Shown piece by piece: positions 23,073 to 32,349 of a stretch of 32,675 nt of DNA (position 1 is the stretch's first letter; each line of letters begins with the position of its first letter). A program made the position numbers and the translations under genes. The notes beneath the pieces were generated by a model. It searched no databases, was not told the origin of the DNA, and was given only the letters and a program-made list of their open reading frames with translations. Source of the stretch: CAG-390 sp045636385 (GTDB lineage Bacteria; Bacillota; Clostridia; Oscillospirales; CAG-272); the NCBI GenBank assembly GCA_045636385.1, contig JAZTXK010000047.1, positions 1 through 32,675 of the forward strand. Direction: 5' to 3'.

Positions 23073-24530
23073 ATGAATAACAATATGAATAAAAAGCCCC
23101 TCTTTGACAGAAGAGGAAAAAGCGGCACCTACGCGGTCGTTGTCTCGCTGATACTTCTTGCCGTTCTCATCGTGGTAAATATGCTCGTCGGCTCTCTGCC
23201 CACGAAGCTTACGATGATCGACACAAGCGGCACGGGCAAGTTCGATATTTCGGGCACCAGCCAGAGCTTCGTTGCAGGCATTAAGGATAAGATCACGATC
23301 TACTATATCTGCACCGACGGCTATGAGGACAATGATTTCAAGACCTTCCTTGACAGATATTCCTCGCTTAACTCCAAGATTACGGTTCAGAGAGTCGACC
23401 CCACTCGCGATCCCTCCTTCCTTGAAAAGTATCAGACCGAGGCGCTCAACGAAAACAGCGTTATCATCGAAACAGAGAAGCGCGTCAAGGTCGTTGACTA
23501 CTATGATTTCTTCCTTTTCTACAACGCCGATATCAACTACTCGATGACCTACGATGAGTACGCAAGCTACGGCGCGATGTACGAATCCTATTACGGCTAC
23601 ACCTTCACTCCCGTTCAGTATTTTGACAGCGTTCTCACGCTCGGTATCGAATACGTTTGCGCCGAGACCGTGCCGTCGATGTACCTGCTTGAGGGTCACG
23701 GCGAGGCGGCTTTCCCCGAGGTCGTGACGAGCAATCTCGACAGCCTCGGCTTCAGATACGACAGCATCAACCTTGCGCTTGGCGATCCCGTTCCCGCCGA
23801 TTGCACCTGTATCGTCATCAATAACCCCGCGTCGGATATCACCGCGCTCGAAGCGGCAACTATTTCGAACTATCTCTCGAACGGCGGAAATCTCCTGCTC
23901 ATCACCGCGAACGGCGCTGATTCATTCAAGAATCTTGCCTCGGTAGCCGCAGAATTCGGTCTTGCGGCTGAAGCGGGAACGGTATACGAGGGCGATTCGA
24001 GCGCGTATATCCAGTCCCCCGCGGTCATTTATCCGACCGTAAGCGAATCTCATAACTCGGTTGCTTATATCGCACAGAACGATATTCCCGTTCTCCTTTC
24101 GAATTCGCACGCCATCAAGGTAGCGGAGACTTCGGGCGTGACGGTCACCCCGATCTTCACCACAACGAATAAGGCGTATTCCGTTGTCGGCGGTCAAAAC
24201 GGCGAGGCGGGCGAGAAGAATCTCGGCGTCGTTGCCGAGGTTGAAAACGGCGCAACTCTTTGCTGGATCGCATCGGGTGGATTCCTTTCCGACAGCCTTA
24301 TCACCTACACCAACGGCGGTAACTTCTATGCCTTTTACAGCGCGATGAACTACCTTACGGGTAACTTCACCTCGTCGTTGCCCGAGATCCCCGGCATCGA
24401 GCTTTCCGAATCTCTTATCACCACCACCGCGATCGACGCGAATATCTGGGGAACCATCCTCATCTTCATCATCCCCGGTGCGGTGCTCGGCGGAGGCATC
24501 GGCTACTGGATCTGGCGCCGCCGCAGATAA
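23073..24530 (+). CDS. GldG-family ABC-associated protein (485 aa)
   Basis: One membrane helix near the N-terminus (about 19-42) and one at the C-terminus (about 460-480, then WRRRR) anchor a large external domain. The domain resembles GldG/DUF7088 proteins of ABC systems: LEGHGEAAFP, then NPASDITALEAATISNYLSNGGNLLLITA, a gatase-like/thioredoxin-like pattern. GGAGG lies 6 bases before the ATG. In Bacteroidota, GldG serves gliding motility, but Bacillota without gliding carry the same gene set, so another export or envelope role is likely. Confidence 0.88.
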   Translation: MNNNMNKKPLFDRRGKSGTYAVVVSLILLAVLIVVNMLVGSLPTKLTMIDTSGTGKFDISGTSQSFVAGIKDKITIYYICTDGYEDNDFKTFLDRYSSLNSKITVQRVDPTRDPSFLEKYQTEALNENSVIIETEKRVKVVDYYDFFLFYNADINYSMTYDEYASYGAMYESYYGYTFTPVQYFDSVLTLGIEYVCAETVPSMYLLEGHGEAAFPEVVTSNLDSLGFRYDSINLALGDPVPADCTCIVINNPASDITALEAATISNYLSNGGNLLLITANGADSFKNLASVAAEFGLAAEAGTVYEGDSSAYIQSPAVIYPTVSESHNSVAYIAQNDIPVLLSNSHAIKVAETSGVTVTPIFTTTNKAYSVVGGQNGEAGEKNLGVVAEVENGATLCWIASGGFLSDSLITYTNGGNFYAFYSAMNYLTGNFTSSLPEIPGIELSESLITTTAIDANIWGTILIFIIPGAVLGGGIGYWIWRRRR

Positions 24531-24542
24531 TTTACAGCCAAT

Positions 24543-25997
24543 ATGAAAAAATTCAGATCAATTATCATTTTACTTGCCGTCCTTCTCGTCCTTCTTGCGG
24601 TTTACTTTTTTGCAAGTCCTATGTGGCGCGAGGATGAAGCGGACGAAACGACGGCAGAACAGGCCTTTCAGATTGCCGCGATCGACCACACTCTGCTCAT
24701 TGGGTTTGAGCTGAAGCACGGGGAAGAGAATCTCTCCTTCGCGCTCAATGACAAGGCGACCGAGTGGAATTGGAGCGAGGACGGCGAGGTCCCGCTTGAC
24801 AATATGGCGTTTGCCAATATCGTCACCGCGCTCAACAACGCAAAGTCGAAGTATAAGCTTGAGGGCGTGAGTGCCGAGCAGCTTGCCGAATACGGTCTTA
24901 ACGCGCCTTCTATGACGGTTAAGTTCGTATTTTCGGACGGCACGGCAAAGGAATTCTTTGTCGGTAATCTCAATTCCTTCAACGGTAACTATTACCTTTC
25001 CGAGGCGGGCGCGCCGAATACCGTCTATATGATCGAAGCGGCGGTGAAGACCTCGCTTGAGCTTGACATCCACGATTTCGTGCTTGAGGAGACGCCTCCC
25101 GCGATCACCGAGGCGAAGATCCTCGGCGTGGATTACTACAATAGTTCATTCGACAGCAGAATTTTCAGGTATTATCCAGCGGGCAACAATAGTGATTATA
25201 CCGACAGATATGAATGGTATTTTGGAAACGGAATTGATAGTATCCACACCTCGACGATTCCCCACCCCGATACACCTCTTCGAACCGATCTCGGTGAAAG
25301 CCTCAGCTCGCTCGTTACGGGACTTTCCTTCGACGAATGCGTCGCGCTTGACTACACCGCGGGTGATTTCGGATTCTCGGAGAGCAAAAAAATCGTGATT
25401 TCTTACAATGCCGACGAGGGTGAAACGGGCGTCCTTCAGAAGAAGGATTACGTAATCTACCTCGGCTCGCAGAGAGAGGACGGCAGCATTTACGCCCATA
25501 CCGACACCTCGAAGCTCGTCTATACCCTCTCCTCGTCCGACGAATGGCTTGATATTATTAGTGTCGAGGATACGAAGCTCTATCCCGACGAGCTCTGGCT
25601 CCCGAATTACGAGCTTATCGATTCGATGACGTTCACCGCGGGTGGAAAGTCTATCACCGTTAAGGTTAAGAACACCGACGGAAAGATCTCGTATTCCTCC
25701 GATGCGTCGGATGACATTGATGCGATCTCCGCACTCGTCGCGGCTCTTGAGGATATGAAGGCGAAGTCGAATACCGCGTACCTCGACGGTCAGGCGACCG
25801 CGGAAAAGTCCGAGATATTCTCGGTCAAGGTCGTTCTCAATTCGGGTGTGACCTCCGAGATCAATATCAGCGTAAGCGGTTACAGCGCGGAGTATTGCGC
25901 TGTGAACTTCGGTTATATGACAGGCAGACTTGTCACCGTTGAGGATGCCGAGAAGCTTGCGGAAATGATCACTGCACTCTGCACAAAGGCGGTATAA
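24543..25997 (+). CDS. DUF4340-domain protein (484 aa)
   Basis: An N-terminal signal anchor (about 5-24) followed by a beta-rich external region. The pattern LEGVSAEQLAEYGLNAPSMTVKFVFSDG and FFVGNLNSFNGNYYLSEAG is characteristic of DUF4340, which regularly follows GldG genes. It is repeated more weakly in the second half, suggesting two or three tandem modules. It lies 12 bases after the GldG-like gene, without a clear ribosome site, so it may depend on coupling. It is likely the extracytoplasmic partner of the ABC system. Confidence 0.88.
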   Translation: MKKFRSIIILLAVLLVLLAVYFFASPMWREDEADETTAEQAFQIAAIDHTLLIGFELKHGEENLSFALNDKATEWNWSEDGEVPLDNMAFANIVTALNNAKSKYKLEGVSAEQLAEYGLNAPSMTVKFVFSDGTAKEFFVGNLNSFNGNYYLSEAGAPNTVYMIEAAVKTSLELDIHDFVLEETPPAITEAKILGVDYYNSSFDSRIFRYYPAGNNSDYTDRYEWYFGNGIDSIHTSTIPHPDTPLRTDLGESLSSLVTGLSFDECVALDYTAGDFGFSESKKIVISYNADEGETGVLQKKDYVIYLGSQREDGSIYAHTDTSKLVYTLSSSDEWLDIISVEDTKLYPDELWLPNYELIDSMTFTAGGKSITVKVKNTDGKISYSSDASDDIDAISALVAALEDMKAKSNTAYLDGQATAEKSEIFSVKVVLNSGVTSEINISVSGYSAEYCAVNFGYMTGRLVTVEDAEKLAEMITALCTKAV

Positions 25998-25998
25998 A

Positions 25999-26406
25999 AT
26001 GAACGCGGCTTTCTTTCTGACACCTAAAAGTCTCGTTGCCACTCTTGAAGACGACGACACCTTCCGCCAGGGACTTGAAAAGATGCGCCATCACGGCTAC
26101 ACGGCGATTCCCGTTCTGACAAAGAGCGGAAAATACGTCGGTACACTCAGCGAGGGCGACCTGCTCTGGAATCTGATCGACGTCGGCGGCGCAAGCCTCG
26201 AGGAATGTGAGGATCTGCATATCGCGGATATCCTGAAGCCCGACCGAAACCCGCCCGTCAAGATCACGGCAAAGGCAGAGGAGCTTCTTGAGCAGCTTAT
26301 GACGCATAATTTTCTCCCCGTGACCGACGACGAAGGCGCTTTCATAGGCATCGTCACAAGGCACAGGATGCTTGAATACTATAAAAACCAAAGACAGAAA
26401 AAATAA
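25999..26406 (+). CDS. CBS-domain pair protein (135 aa)
   Basis: Two CBS motifs (about residues 8-58 and 72-130) make a Bateman module, which usually binds adenine nucleotides. Each has the expected end pattern: GKYVGTLSEGDLLW and GAFIGIVTRHRMLEYY. No other domain is attached. Its ATG follows the DUF4340 stop by one base, with AAAGGCGGT before it, so it belongs to the ABC operon. It may report energy state to the transporter or to the downstream glycogen operon. A terminator follows. Confidence 0.88.
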   Translation: MNAAFFLTPKSLVATLEDDDTFRQGLEKMRHHGYTAIPVLTKSGKYVGTLSEGDLLWNLIDVGGASLEECEDLHIADILKPDRNPPVKITAKAEELLEQLMTHNFLPVTDDEGAFIGIVTRHRMLEYYKNQRQKK

Positions 26407-26414
26407 CTTTTTTC

Positions 26415-26447
26415 GCGCCGTTCTCTCCGGGGAACGGCGCATTTTTT
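26415..26447 (+). terminator. Terminator of the ABC-CBS operon
   Basis: GCGCCGTTC (26415-26423) pairs with GAACGGCGC (26432-26440), then A and six T. Confidence 0.95.
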
Positions 26448-26501
26448 GATGTGAAATCGGAATAAATCGAGCAAATTTATAATATAATAAACCCAAGAGG
26501 C

Positions 26502-26531
26502 TTGACTTCGGAGGGGAAAGTGTAGTATAAT
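26502..26531 (+). promoter_or_regulatory. Promoter of the glycogen operon
   Basis: TTGACT (26502-26507), 18-base spacer, TATAAT (26526-26531). Further TA-rich sequence follows up to the glgB start at 26593. AAGGAAGGG is the ribosome site. Confidence 0.8.
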
Positions 26532-26592
26532 ATTATTATATATAATTTAATTACATTCTTTGGTAATATAGTGTAAAGGAAGGGATGTTCGA

Positions 26593-28548
26593 ATGGCTGA
26601 AAATCTTGCGGCGTATTTTTTTCATCAGGGAACGAATTATAAGGCATACGAATATCTCGGCGTGCATATCGAGGACGGAAGAATGTCCTTCCGCGTGTGG
26701 GCACCGAACGCGCAAGCTCTCTTTCTTTGCGGAGATTTTGACGGCTGGGGCGCGGGATTACCGATGGCACGCATCACCGAGGGCGGTATATGGGAGATAT
26801 TCACCGATATATTGCCGAGCGGCACTCGCTACAAATACCGAATCCGCACGGCGGACGGCAGGGAGATAATGAAAGCCGATCCCTATGCCCTTTATGCCGA
26901 AAAGCCGCCCGCAACAGCGTCGGTCATAGATCACAGCGCCTTTTCATACGAATGGAAGGACGGCGGATGGATGTCCTTCCGTCCCGAGGCAAGGGAATAC
27001 GACCGACCGATCAACGTTTACGAGGTTCATCTCGGCTCGTGGAAGCGTCACGAAGACGAGTCCTATTATTCCTACCGCGAGCTTGCGGACGAGCTGATCC
27101 CCTATGCAAAGCAGATGGGATATACTCATATCGAGCTGATGCCGATTGCCGAGCATCCCTTTGACGGCTCGTGGGGCTATCAGGTCACGGGGTATTACGC
27201 TCCCACCTCGCGCTTCGGCACGCCCGAGGAATTTTGCGCTTTCGTTGATGCGGCTCACGGTGCGGGGATCGGAGTTATTCTCGACTGGGTGCCCGCGCAT
27301 TTCCCAAAGGACGCGCACGGACTTTACGAATTCGACGGACAGCCTCTTTACGAGTATCAGGGATATGATCGCATCGAGCACGCGGGTTGGGGAACGAGAC
27401 GCTTTGACGTCGGCCGCCCCGAGGTGCAGGCCTTCCTCGTTTCAAACGCGACCTATTGGGCAGAGGTATTTCACATTGACGGCTTGCGCGTCGATGCCGT
27501 TGCCTCTATGCTCTATCTCGATTATGACAGAAAACCCGAGGAATGGGTTCCGAACGTATACGGCGACAACCGCTGTCTTGAAGCGATCGCGTTCTTCAAA
27601 AAGCTGAATGCGCATCTTGCGGGTGCTTACCCCGCGCTTATGATGATCGCCGAGGAATCCGCGGCGCAGATAGATATCACGGGTGAGGGCGAGGATGCTC
27701 TCGGCTTTACCTACAAGTGGAACATGGGTTGGATGAACGACAATCTTTCCTATGCCGAAACAGAGCCCATCTTCCGCAAATACCACCACGACAAGCTCAC
27801 CTTCTCGCTGCTTTATTCCTTCGGCGAGAAATATATGCTTCCGATCTCGCACGACGAGGTCGTTCACGGCAAGAAATCATATCTCGACCGCCACCCCGGC
27901 GACTATTGGAACAAGTTCGCGGGCGCGCGCGGAGGACTCTGCTGGATGATGATGCATCCCGGCAAAAAGCTGCTCTTTATGGGCACGGAATATGCGCCCT
28001 TCCGCGAATGGGCGTATGAGGAAAGCCTTGAGTGGTTTATGCTCGATTACGAGATGCACGCAAAGTTCCAACGCTTTACATCGGATCTCAATCATCTCTA
28101 TCTTTCGTCACCCGAGCTTTGGAAACGCGATCTCGGTTGGGATGGATGCGAGTGGATAGATGCCGACAACGCGGACGGAAACGTTATCGTTTTTGCCCGT
28201 TCGGACGGAGAGGGCAGACTCGTTGCAGTTATCAACTTCAGCCCCGTTTATTATCCCGAATACCGCTTCGGCGTTCCCGTATCGGGCGAATGGCGCGAGG
28301 TATTCTCGTCCGACAGGCTCGAATACGGCGGCGGAGGAGTTACGCACGAAGGCATCCTTCGAAGCGAAGAAATACCCATGCACAAGAGAGCGGAGTCGCT
28401 CTCGATAAGAGTTGCGCCCCACGCGGCTCATATTTTCAGACTTGAGAAAGAAATATCACGCGAAGTACCCAATTCGGCTTGTGAAGCCGTTATCATAAAT
28501 CCCAAAGGGAGGAACAGAAAGCAATGTTCAAGAAAAAAGAATGTGTAG
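26593..28548 (+). CDS. glgB: 1,4-alpha-glucan branching enzyme (651 aa)
   Basis: GlgB cuts alpha-1,4 chains and re-attaches them as alpha-1,6 branches in glycogen. The N-terminal CBM48 domain (MSFRVWAPNAQALFLCGDF, residues 31-49) precedes the GH13 barrel. Catalytic residues are D301 (GLRVDAV), E354 (IAEES) and D421 (SHDEVVHG). The length is normal apart from the last 30 or so residues. After HAAHIFRLEK, where related enzymes end, the frame runs on through a CGGCTT-GTG-AAGCCG hairpin (28475-28489) and the glgC ribosome site. It then overlaps glgC by 25 bases. The tail is basic (RNRKQCSRKKNV) and may be non-functional. Confidence 0.95.
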   Translation: MAENLAAYFFHQGTNYKAYEYLGVHIEDGRMSFRVWAPNAQALFLCGDFDGWGAGLPMARITEGGIWEIFTDILPSGTRYKYRIRTADGREIMKADPYALYAEKPPATASVIDHSAFSYEWKDGGWMSFRPEAREYDRPINVYEVHLGSWKRHEDESYYSYRELADELIPYAKQMGYTHIELMPIAEHPFDGSWGYQVTGYYAPTSRFGTPEEFCAFVDAAHGAGIGVILDWVPAHFPKDAHGLYEFDGQPLYEYQGYDRIEHAGWGTRRFDVGRPEVQAFLVSNATYWAEVFHIDGLRVDAVASMLYLDYDRKPEEWVPNVYGDNRCLEAIAFFKKLNAHLAGAYPALMMIAEESAAQIDITGEGEDALGFTYKWNMGWMNDNLSYAETEPIFRKYHHDKLTFSLLYSFGEKYMLPISHDEVVHGKKSYLDRHPGDYWNKFAGARGGLCWMMMHPGKKLLFMGTEYAPFREWAYEESLEWFMLDYEMHAKFQRFTSDLNHLYLSSPELWKRDLGWDGCEWIDADNADGNVIVFARSDGEGRLVAVINFSPVYYPEYRFGVPVSGEWREVFSSDRLEYGGGGVTHEGILRSEEIPMHKRAESLSIRVAPHAAHIFRLEKEISREVPNSACEAVIINPKGRNRKQCSRKKNV

Positions 28549-29699
28549 CCATGCTCCTTGCGGGCGGACAGGGTAGCCGTCTTTACGCGCTCACCACCCG
28601 TCTTGCAAAGCCTGCGGTATCCTTCGGCGGAAAATACCGCATCATCGATTTTACTCTTTCCAACTGCGTCAACTCCGGCATCGATACGGTAGGTGTGCTT
28701 ACGCAGTATCAGCCTCTCCTTCTCAACGATTATATCGGAAACGGTCTCCCCTGGGACCTTGACCGCACCTACGGCGGCGTAAAGATCCTGCCTCCCTATC
28801 AGGGCAAGGAAAAGGCAGACTGGTATAAGGGCACCGCAAACGCAATTTACCAGAACCTTCAGTTTATCGATCAGTACGATCCCGATTACGTTCTCATCCT
28901 CTCGGGCGACCATATCTACAAGATGGACTACGCCGCAATGCTCGCCTTCCATAAGAGACGCGGCGCGGATTGCACCATCGCCTGCATCGACGTGCCCCTC
29001 GAGGAGGCAAGCCGTTTCGGCATTATGAGTGCATACGAGGACGGCAAGATCTGGAAGTTCTCCGAGAAGCCGAAGAATCCCGACTCCACCCGCGCATCTA
29101 TGGGTATTTATATCTTCAACAAGAAGAAGCTCGCCGAGTATCTTATCGCCGACGAGGCGGACGAGGCATCGAGCAACGACTTCGGTAAGAATATCATTCC
29201 CGCAATGCTTGCCGCAGGCGAGAAGATGTACGCATATTCCTTCAAGGGATATTGGAAGGACGTCGGAACCATTTCCTCTCTCTGGGAGGCGAATATGGAT
29301 ATGATAGGCGACAAGACGCTCGATCTCAACGATGAAAAGTGGCGCATCTACGCCCGCCACACCGCGCGTGCACCGCAGTACGTCGGCGAGGGCGGTTGTG
29401 TCAGCAACTCCTCGATCACCGAGGGATGCAAGATCTACGGCACAGTTTGCAATTCTGTACTCGGCCCCGGCGTAACGGTAGCAAAGGGCGCATCCGTAAT
29501 TGATTCGGTAATTATGGAAGACGTAACCGTCGGCGAGGGCGCAAGCATTGAGTATTCCATCATCGACGCACGTGTTAAAGTCGGCAAGAACGCCAAGATC
29601 GGCGCACCCAAGGGCGGCGAGATCGCCGTTATCGGCGCGGATATTACGGTCGAAGACGGCGCAGTTATCGAGCCCGGCGCTATGGTCAATCCCGAATAA
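28524..29699 (+). CDS. glgC: Glucose-1-phosphate adenylyltransferase catalytic subunit (391 aa)
   Basis: GlgC makes ADP-glucose from glucose-1-phosphate and ATP, the committed step of glycogen synthesis. LLAGGQGSRLYALT (11-24) is the nucleotide loop. KPAVSFGGKYRIIDF and SGDHIYKMDY (D129, catalytic metal site) follow, and FSEKPKNP carries the substrate lysine. The C-terminal half is a left-handed beta-helix of hexapeptide repeats (SVLGPGVTVAKGASVID and similar). GGAGG precedes the ATG by 11 bases. It overlaps the glgB end, so it is probably translated by coupling. Confidence 0.95.
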   Translation: MFKKKECVAMLLAGGQGSRLYALTTRLAKPAVSFGGKYRIIDFTLSNCVNSGIDTVGVLTQYQPLLLNDYIGNGLPWDLDRTYGGVKILPPYQGKEKADWYKGTANAIYQNLQFIDQYDPDYVLILSGDHIYKMDYAAMLAFHKRRGADCTIACIDVPLEEASRFGIMSAYEDGKIWKFSEKPKNPDSTRASMGIYIFNKKKLAEYLIADEADEASSNDFGKNIIPAMLAAGEKMYAYSFKGYWKDVGTISSLWEANMDMIGDKTLDLNDEKWRIYARHTARAPQYVGEGGCVSNSSITEGCKIYGTVCNSVLGPGVTVAKGASVIDSVIMEDVTVGEGASIEYSIIDARVKVGKNAKIGAPKGGEIAVIGADITVEDGAVIEPGAMVNPE

Positions 29700-29720
29700 T
29701 TGAAGTAGGAGGAATTTATT

Positions 29721-30854
29721 ATGACAGCAGCAGGACTTATTTTTTCGAACATACACGATGAATGCTTGCCCGAGCTTACCCGTCTGCGCACAATGGCAAG
29801 CGTGCCCTTCGGCGGCAGATACAGACTGATCGATTTCCCTCTTTCCAATTTGGTAAATTCGGGGATCTCCAAGGTCGGTATCATCACTCACTATAACTAT
29901 CAGTCGCTTCTCGACCATATCGGAACGGGTAAGGACTGGGATCTGGCGCGCCGCTCGGGCGGTATCAAGATCCTTCCTCCCTTTATCACCGCTTACGACG
30001 CGAAGGTATCGAATTCGCTTTATACCACCCGTCTTGAAGCGCTTCTCGGCGTGACCAACTTCATCTCGAGATGTACCGAGGACGTTATCGTTCTTTCCGA
30101 CTGCGATACTATCTGTAATATTGATATTTCCAAGGTTCTCGCCCGTCACGAGGAGACAGGCGCGGATATCACCGTCGTTACCAAGAGAGTTTCGGGCGGC
30201 AACTATAACGCAGAGCGTCATTCGGTTCTTATGCTCGACGAGAATGACAAGATCATCGACGCGGCTGAATACAGCCCCGATATCAAGGGCGCATTCAACG
30301 TCTGCACCAATATTATGGTTATCACACGCCGTTATCTTATCACGGTGCTCAACGACGCGGCGGCACACGGCTACACCAGCTTCTTCCGCGATATCATCGC
30401 AAAGAACGTCGGACGCGCCGATTTCCGCGCTTACCGCTTCGACGGCTTCTATTCGCTGATCAATAATCTTCCCGGTTATTTTGAAACCTCGATGAAGCTT
30501 CTCGATTCCGAGGTAAGAGAGGAGCTCTTTGAGTGCGGCGACAGACCCGTATTTACTAAGGTTCGTAACTCCTCACCCACCTCTTACAGCGACACTGCGA
30601 AGGTATCGAATTCGATCGTTGCGGACGGCTGCGTGATCGAGGGCGAGGTTGAGAACTGCGTGATATTCAGAGGAGTCAAGATCGGAAAGGGCACGGTCGT
30701 TCGCAATTCGATCCTCCTGCAGGATACCTACGTCGGTCAGAACGTCAACCTCAACTGTGTTATCACCGATAAGAACACCGTCATCCGCGACGGCCGCAAC
30801 CTTTCGGGCCACGAGTCGATGCCCTTCTATATTGGTAAGGGTATAATGGTATAA
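29721..30854 (+). CDS. glgD: Glucose-1-phosphate adenylyltransferase subunit GlgD (377 aa)
   Basis: A GlgC homolog with the same nucleotidyltransferase and beta-helix layout. The glycine-rich nucleotide loop is degenerate: GLIFSNIHDECLPELT replaces LLAGGQGSRL. The catalytic SGDH segment is SDCDTICNID. This is the GlgD type of Bacillota, a regulatory partner that forms mixed tetramers with GlgC. AGGAGG lies 8 bases before the ATG, 21 bases after glgC. Confidence 0.93.
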   Translation: MTAAGLIFSNIHDECLPELTRLRTMASVPFGGRYRLIDFPLSNLVNSGISKVGIITHYNYQSLLDHIGTGKDWDLARRSGGIKILPPFITAYDAKVSNSLYTTRLEALLGVTNFISRCTEDVIVLSDCDTICNIDISKVLARHEETGADITVVTKRVSGGNYNAERHSVLMLDENDKIIDAAEYSPDIKGAFNVCTNIMVITRRYLITVLNDAAAHGYTSFFRDIIAKNVGRADFRAYRFDGFYSLINNLPGYFETSMKLLDSEVREELFECGDRPVFTKVRNSSPTSYSDTAKVSNSIVADGCVIEGEVENCVIFRGVKIGKGTVVRNSILLQDTYVGQNVNLNCVITDKNTVIRDGRNLSGHESMPFYIGKGIMV

Positions 30855-30877
30855 TTGTAAAGTAAGGATTTAAAAAT

Positions 30878-32317
30878 ATGAAAAAAAGTATTCTTTTCGT
30901 AGGCGCAGAGGTTATGCCCTTTGCGGCTACGGGCGGACTCGGCGACGTTCTCGGCTCGCTCCCCACGGCTCTTGCCTCAAAGGGAGTTGACGTCAGAGTC
31001 GTTATGCCGCTTTATTCCGCCGTCGGCGAGAAATACCGCGCCGAAATGAAAAAAGAGGCTGAATTTGACGCATACCTTGCTTGGAGAAAGCAGTATTGCG
31101 GCGTTTACAGCCTTATAAAGGATAAGGTAACCTACTACTTTATCGACAACGAATATTATTTCGCCCGCGAGGGACTTTACGGTCAGTTCGACGACGGCGA
31201 AAGATATGCATTCTTCTGCACCGCAGTGCTTGAGATGCTCCCCGAGATCGGATTTTTCCCCGATATCCTGCACGCCCACGATTGGCAGGCGGCTCTCTCG
31301 GTCATCTATCTCCGTCAGAAGTATGCAAGTGATGAAAGATATGCAGGCATCCGTCGCGTATTTACCATCCACAATATCGAGTATCAGGGCAAGTATGATT
31401 TCTACATCCTCGGCGACGTTTTCGCGCTTTCGGATGAGGATCGCTCGGTCGTTGAATATGATGGCTGCATAAACCTTATGAAGGGCGCGATCGAGTGCGC
31501 CGAGGCTGTAACCACCGTCAGCCCGAGATATGCCGACGAGATCATGTCCCCCGAGTATTCGCACGGACTCTATCACATCCTCCGCGCGAACGCGGGCAAG
31601 GTCTCGGGTATCCTCAACGGTATTGACTACTCGTACTATAACCCGTGGACCGATCCCGTACTCGTTAAGCATTACAGCGCAAAGCGACGCGGTGGCAAAG
31701 ATGCTTGCCGTAGTGCACTCCGCGCCGATCTCAATCTCGCGGACGATAAGGGCACACCCATCATCGCGCTCATCACCCGTCTTGCGTCGCACAAGGGACT
31801 TGATATCGTAGCCGAGGCTATGCGCGGTATCCTTGACGAAAGCGGAGCACAGCTTGTCATCCTCGGCAAGGGTGAGGCAAAGTATGAGGAATTCTTTAAG
31901 CAGCTTGAAGCGGAATATCCCGAAAAGGTTCGCGCGCTTATTACCTACGACCGCGATCTTTCGAAGAAGATCTATGCCGCTGCGGACGTCTTTATGATGC
32001 CCTCTAAGAGCGAGCCCTGCGGACTTTCGCAGATGATCGCTTCGCGCTACGGCGCAATTCCCGTTGTCCGTGAAACGGGAGGACTTGCCGATTCGATTCT
32101 TCCTTATTGGGAGGATGAGGACGGTGCTATGCACGGAAACGGCTTCACCTTTGCGGGTTATACCGCGGGCGAGCTTTATGAGCGCACACTTGCCGCCGTT
32201 GCGCTCTGGAAGAATGGCGAAAAACGCAAAGCATTTGTCGAAAAGATTATGACAGTTGATTTCTCCTGGGCGGCATCCGCAGATAAATACATCGAGCTCT
32301 ACGCAAATCTGCTGTGA
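30878..32317 (+). CDS. glgA: Glycogen synthase, ADP-glucose type (479 aa)
   Basis: A GT5 glycogen synthase, which adds glucose from ADP-glucose to alpha-1,4 chains. The GT-B fold is complete: an N-terminal GGLGDVLGSLP loop, HAHDWQAAL, TIHNIEYQG, the RLASHKGLD segment with the phosphate-binding Arg/Lys, and SEPCGLSQ with the catalytic Glu. The odd point is the N-terminal substrate loop. The family has K-T/V-G-G-L, whereas here it reads FAATGGL (Ala at residue 17 in place of Lys). AAGGA lies 9 bases before the ATG. Confidence 0.94.
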   Translation: MKKSILFVGAEVMPFAATGGLGDVLGSLPTALASKGVDVRVVMPLYSAVGEKYRAEMKKEAEFDAYLAWRKQYCGVYSLIKDKVTYYFIDNEYYFAREGLYGQFDDGERYAFFCTAVLEMLPEIGFFPDILHAHDWQAALSVIYLRQKYASDERYAGIRRVFTIHNIEYQGKYDFYILGDVFALSDEDRSVVEYDGCINLMKGAIECAEAVTTVSPRYADEIMSPEYSHGLYHILRANAGKVSGILNGIDYSYYNPWTDPVLVKHYSAKRRGGKDACRSALRADLNLADDKGTPIIALITRLASHKGLDIVAEAMRGILDESGAQLVILGKGEAKYEEFFKQLEAEYPEKVRALITYDRDLSKKIYAAADVFMMPSKSEPCGLSQMIASRYGAIPVVRETGGLADSILPYWEDEDGAMHGNGFTFAGYTAGELYERTLAAVALWKNGEKRKAFVEKIMTVDFSWAASADKYIELYANLL

Positions 32318-32349
32318 TTTATAGGAGAGCATTACCGGAGGAAGTAAAA

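Noticed and set aside
28428..30368. 646-codon minus-strand frame
   Set aside because: Opposite glgB, glgC and glgD, which are certain by motif. No ribosome site or domain on the minus strand.
30977..32332. 451-codon minus-strand frame
   Set aside because: Antisense to glgA, which is unambiguous.
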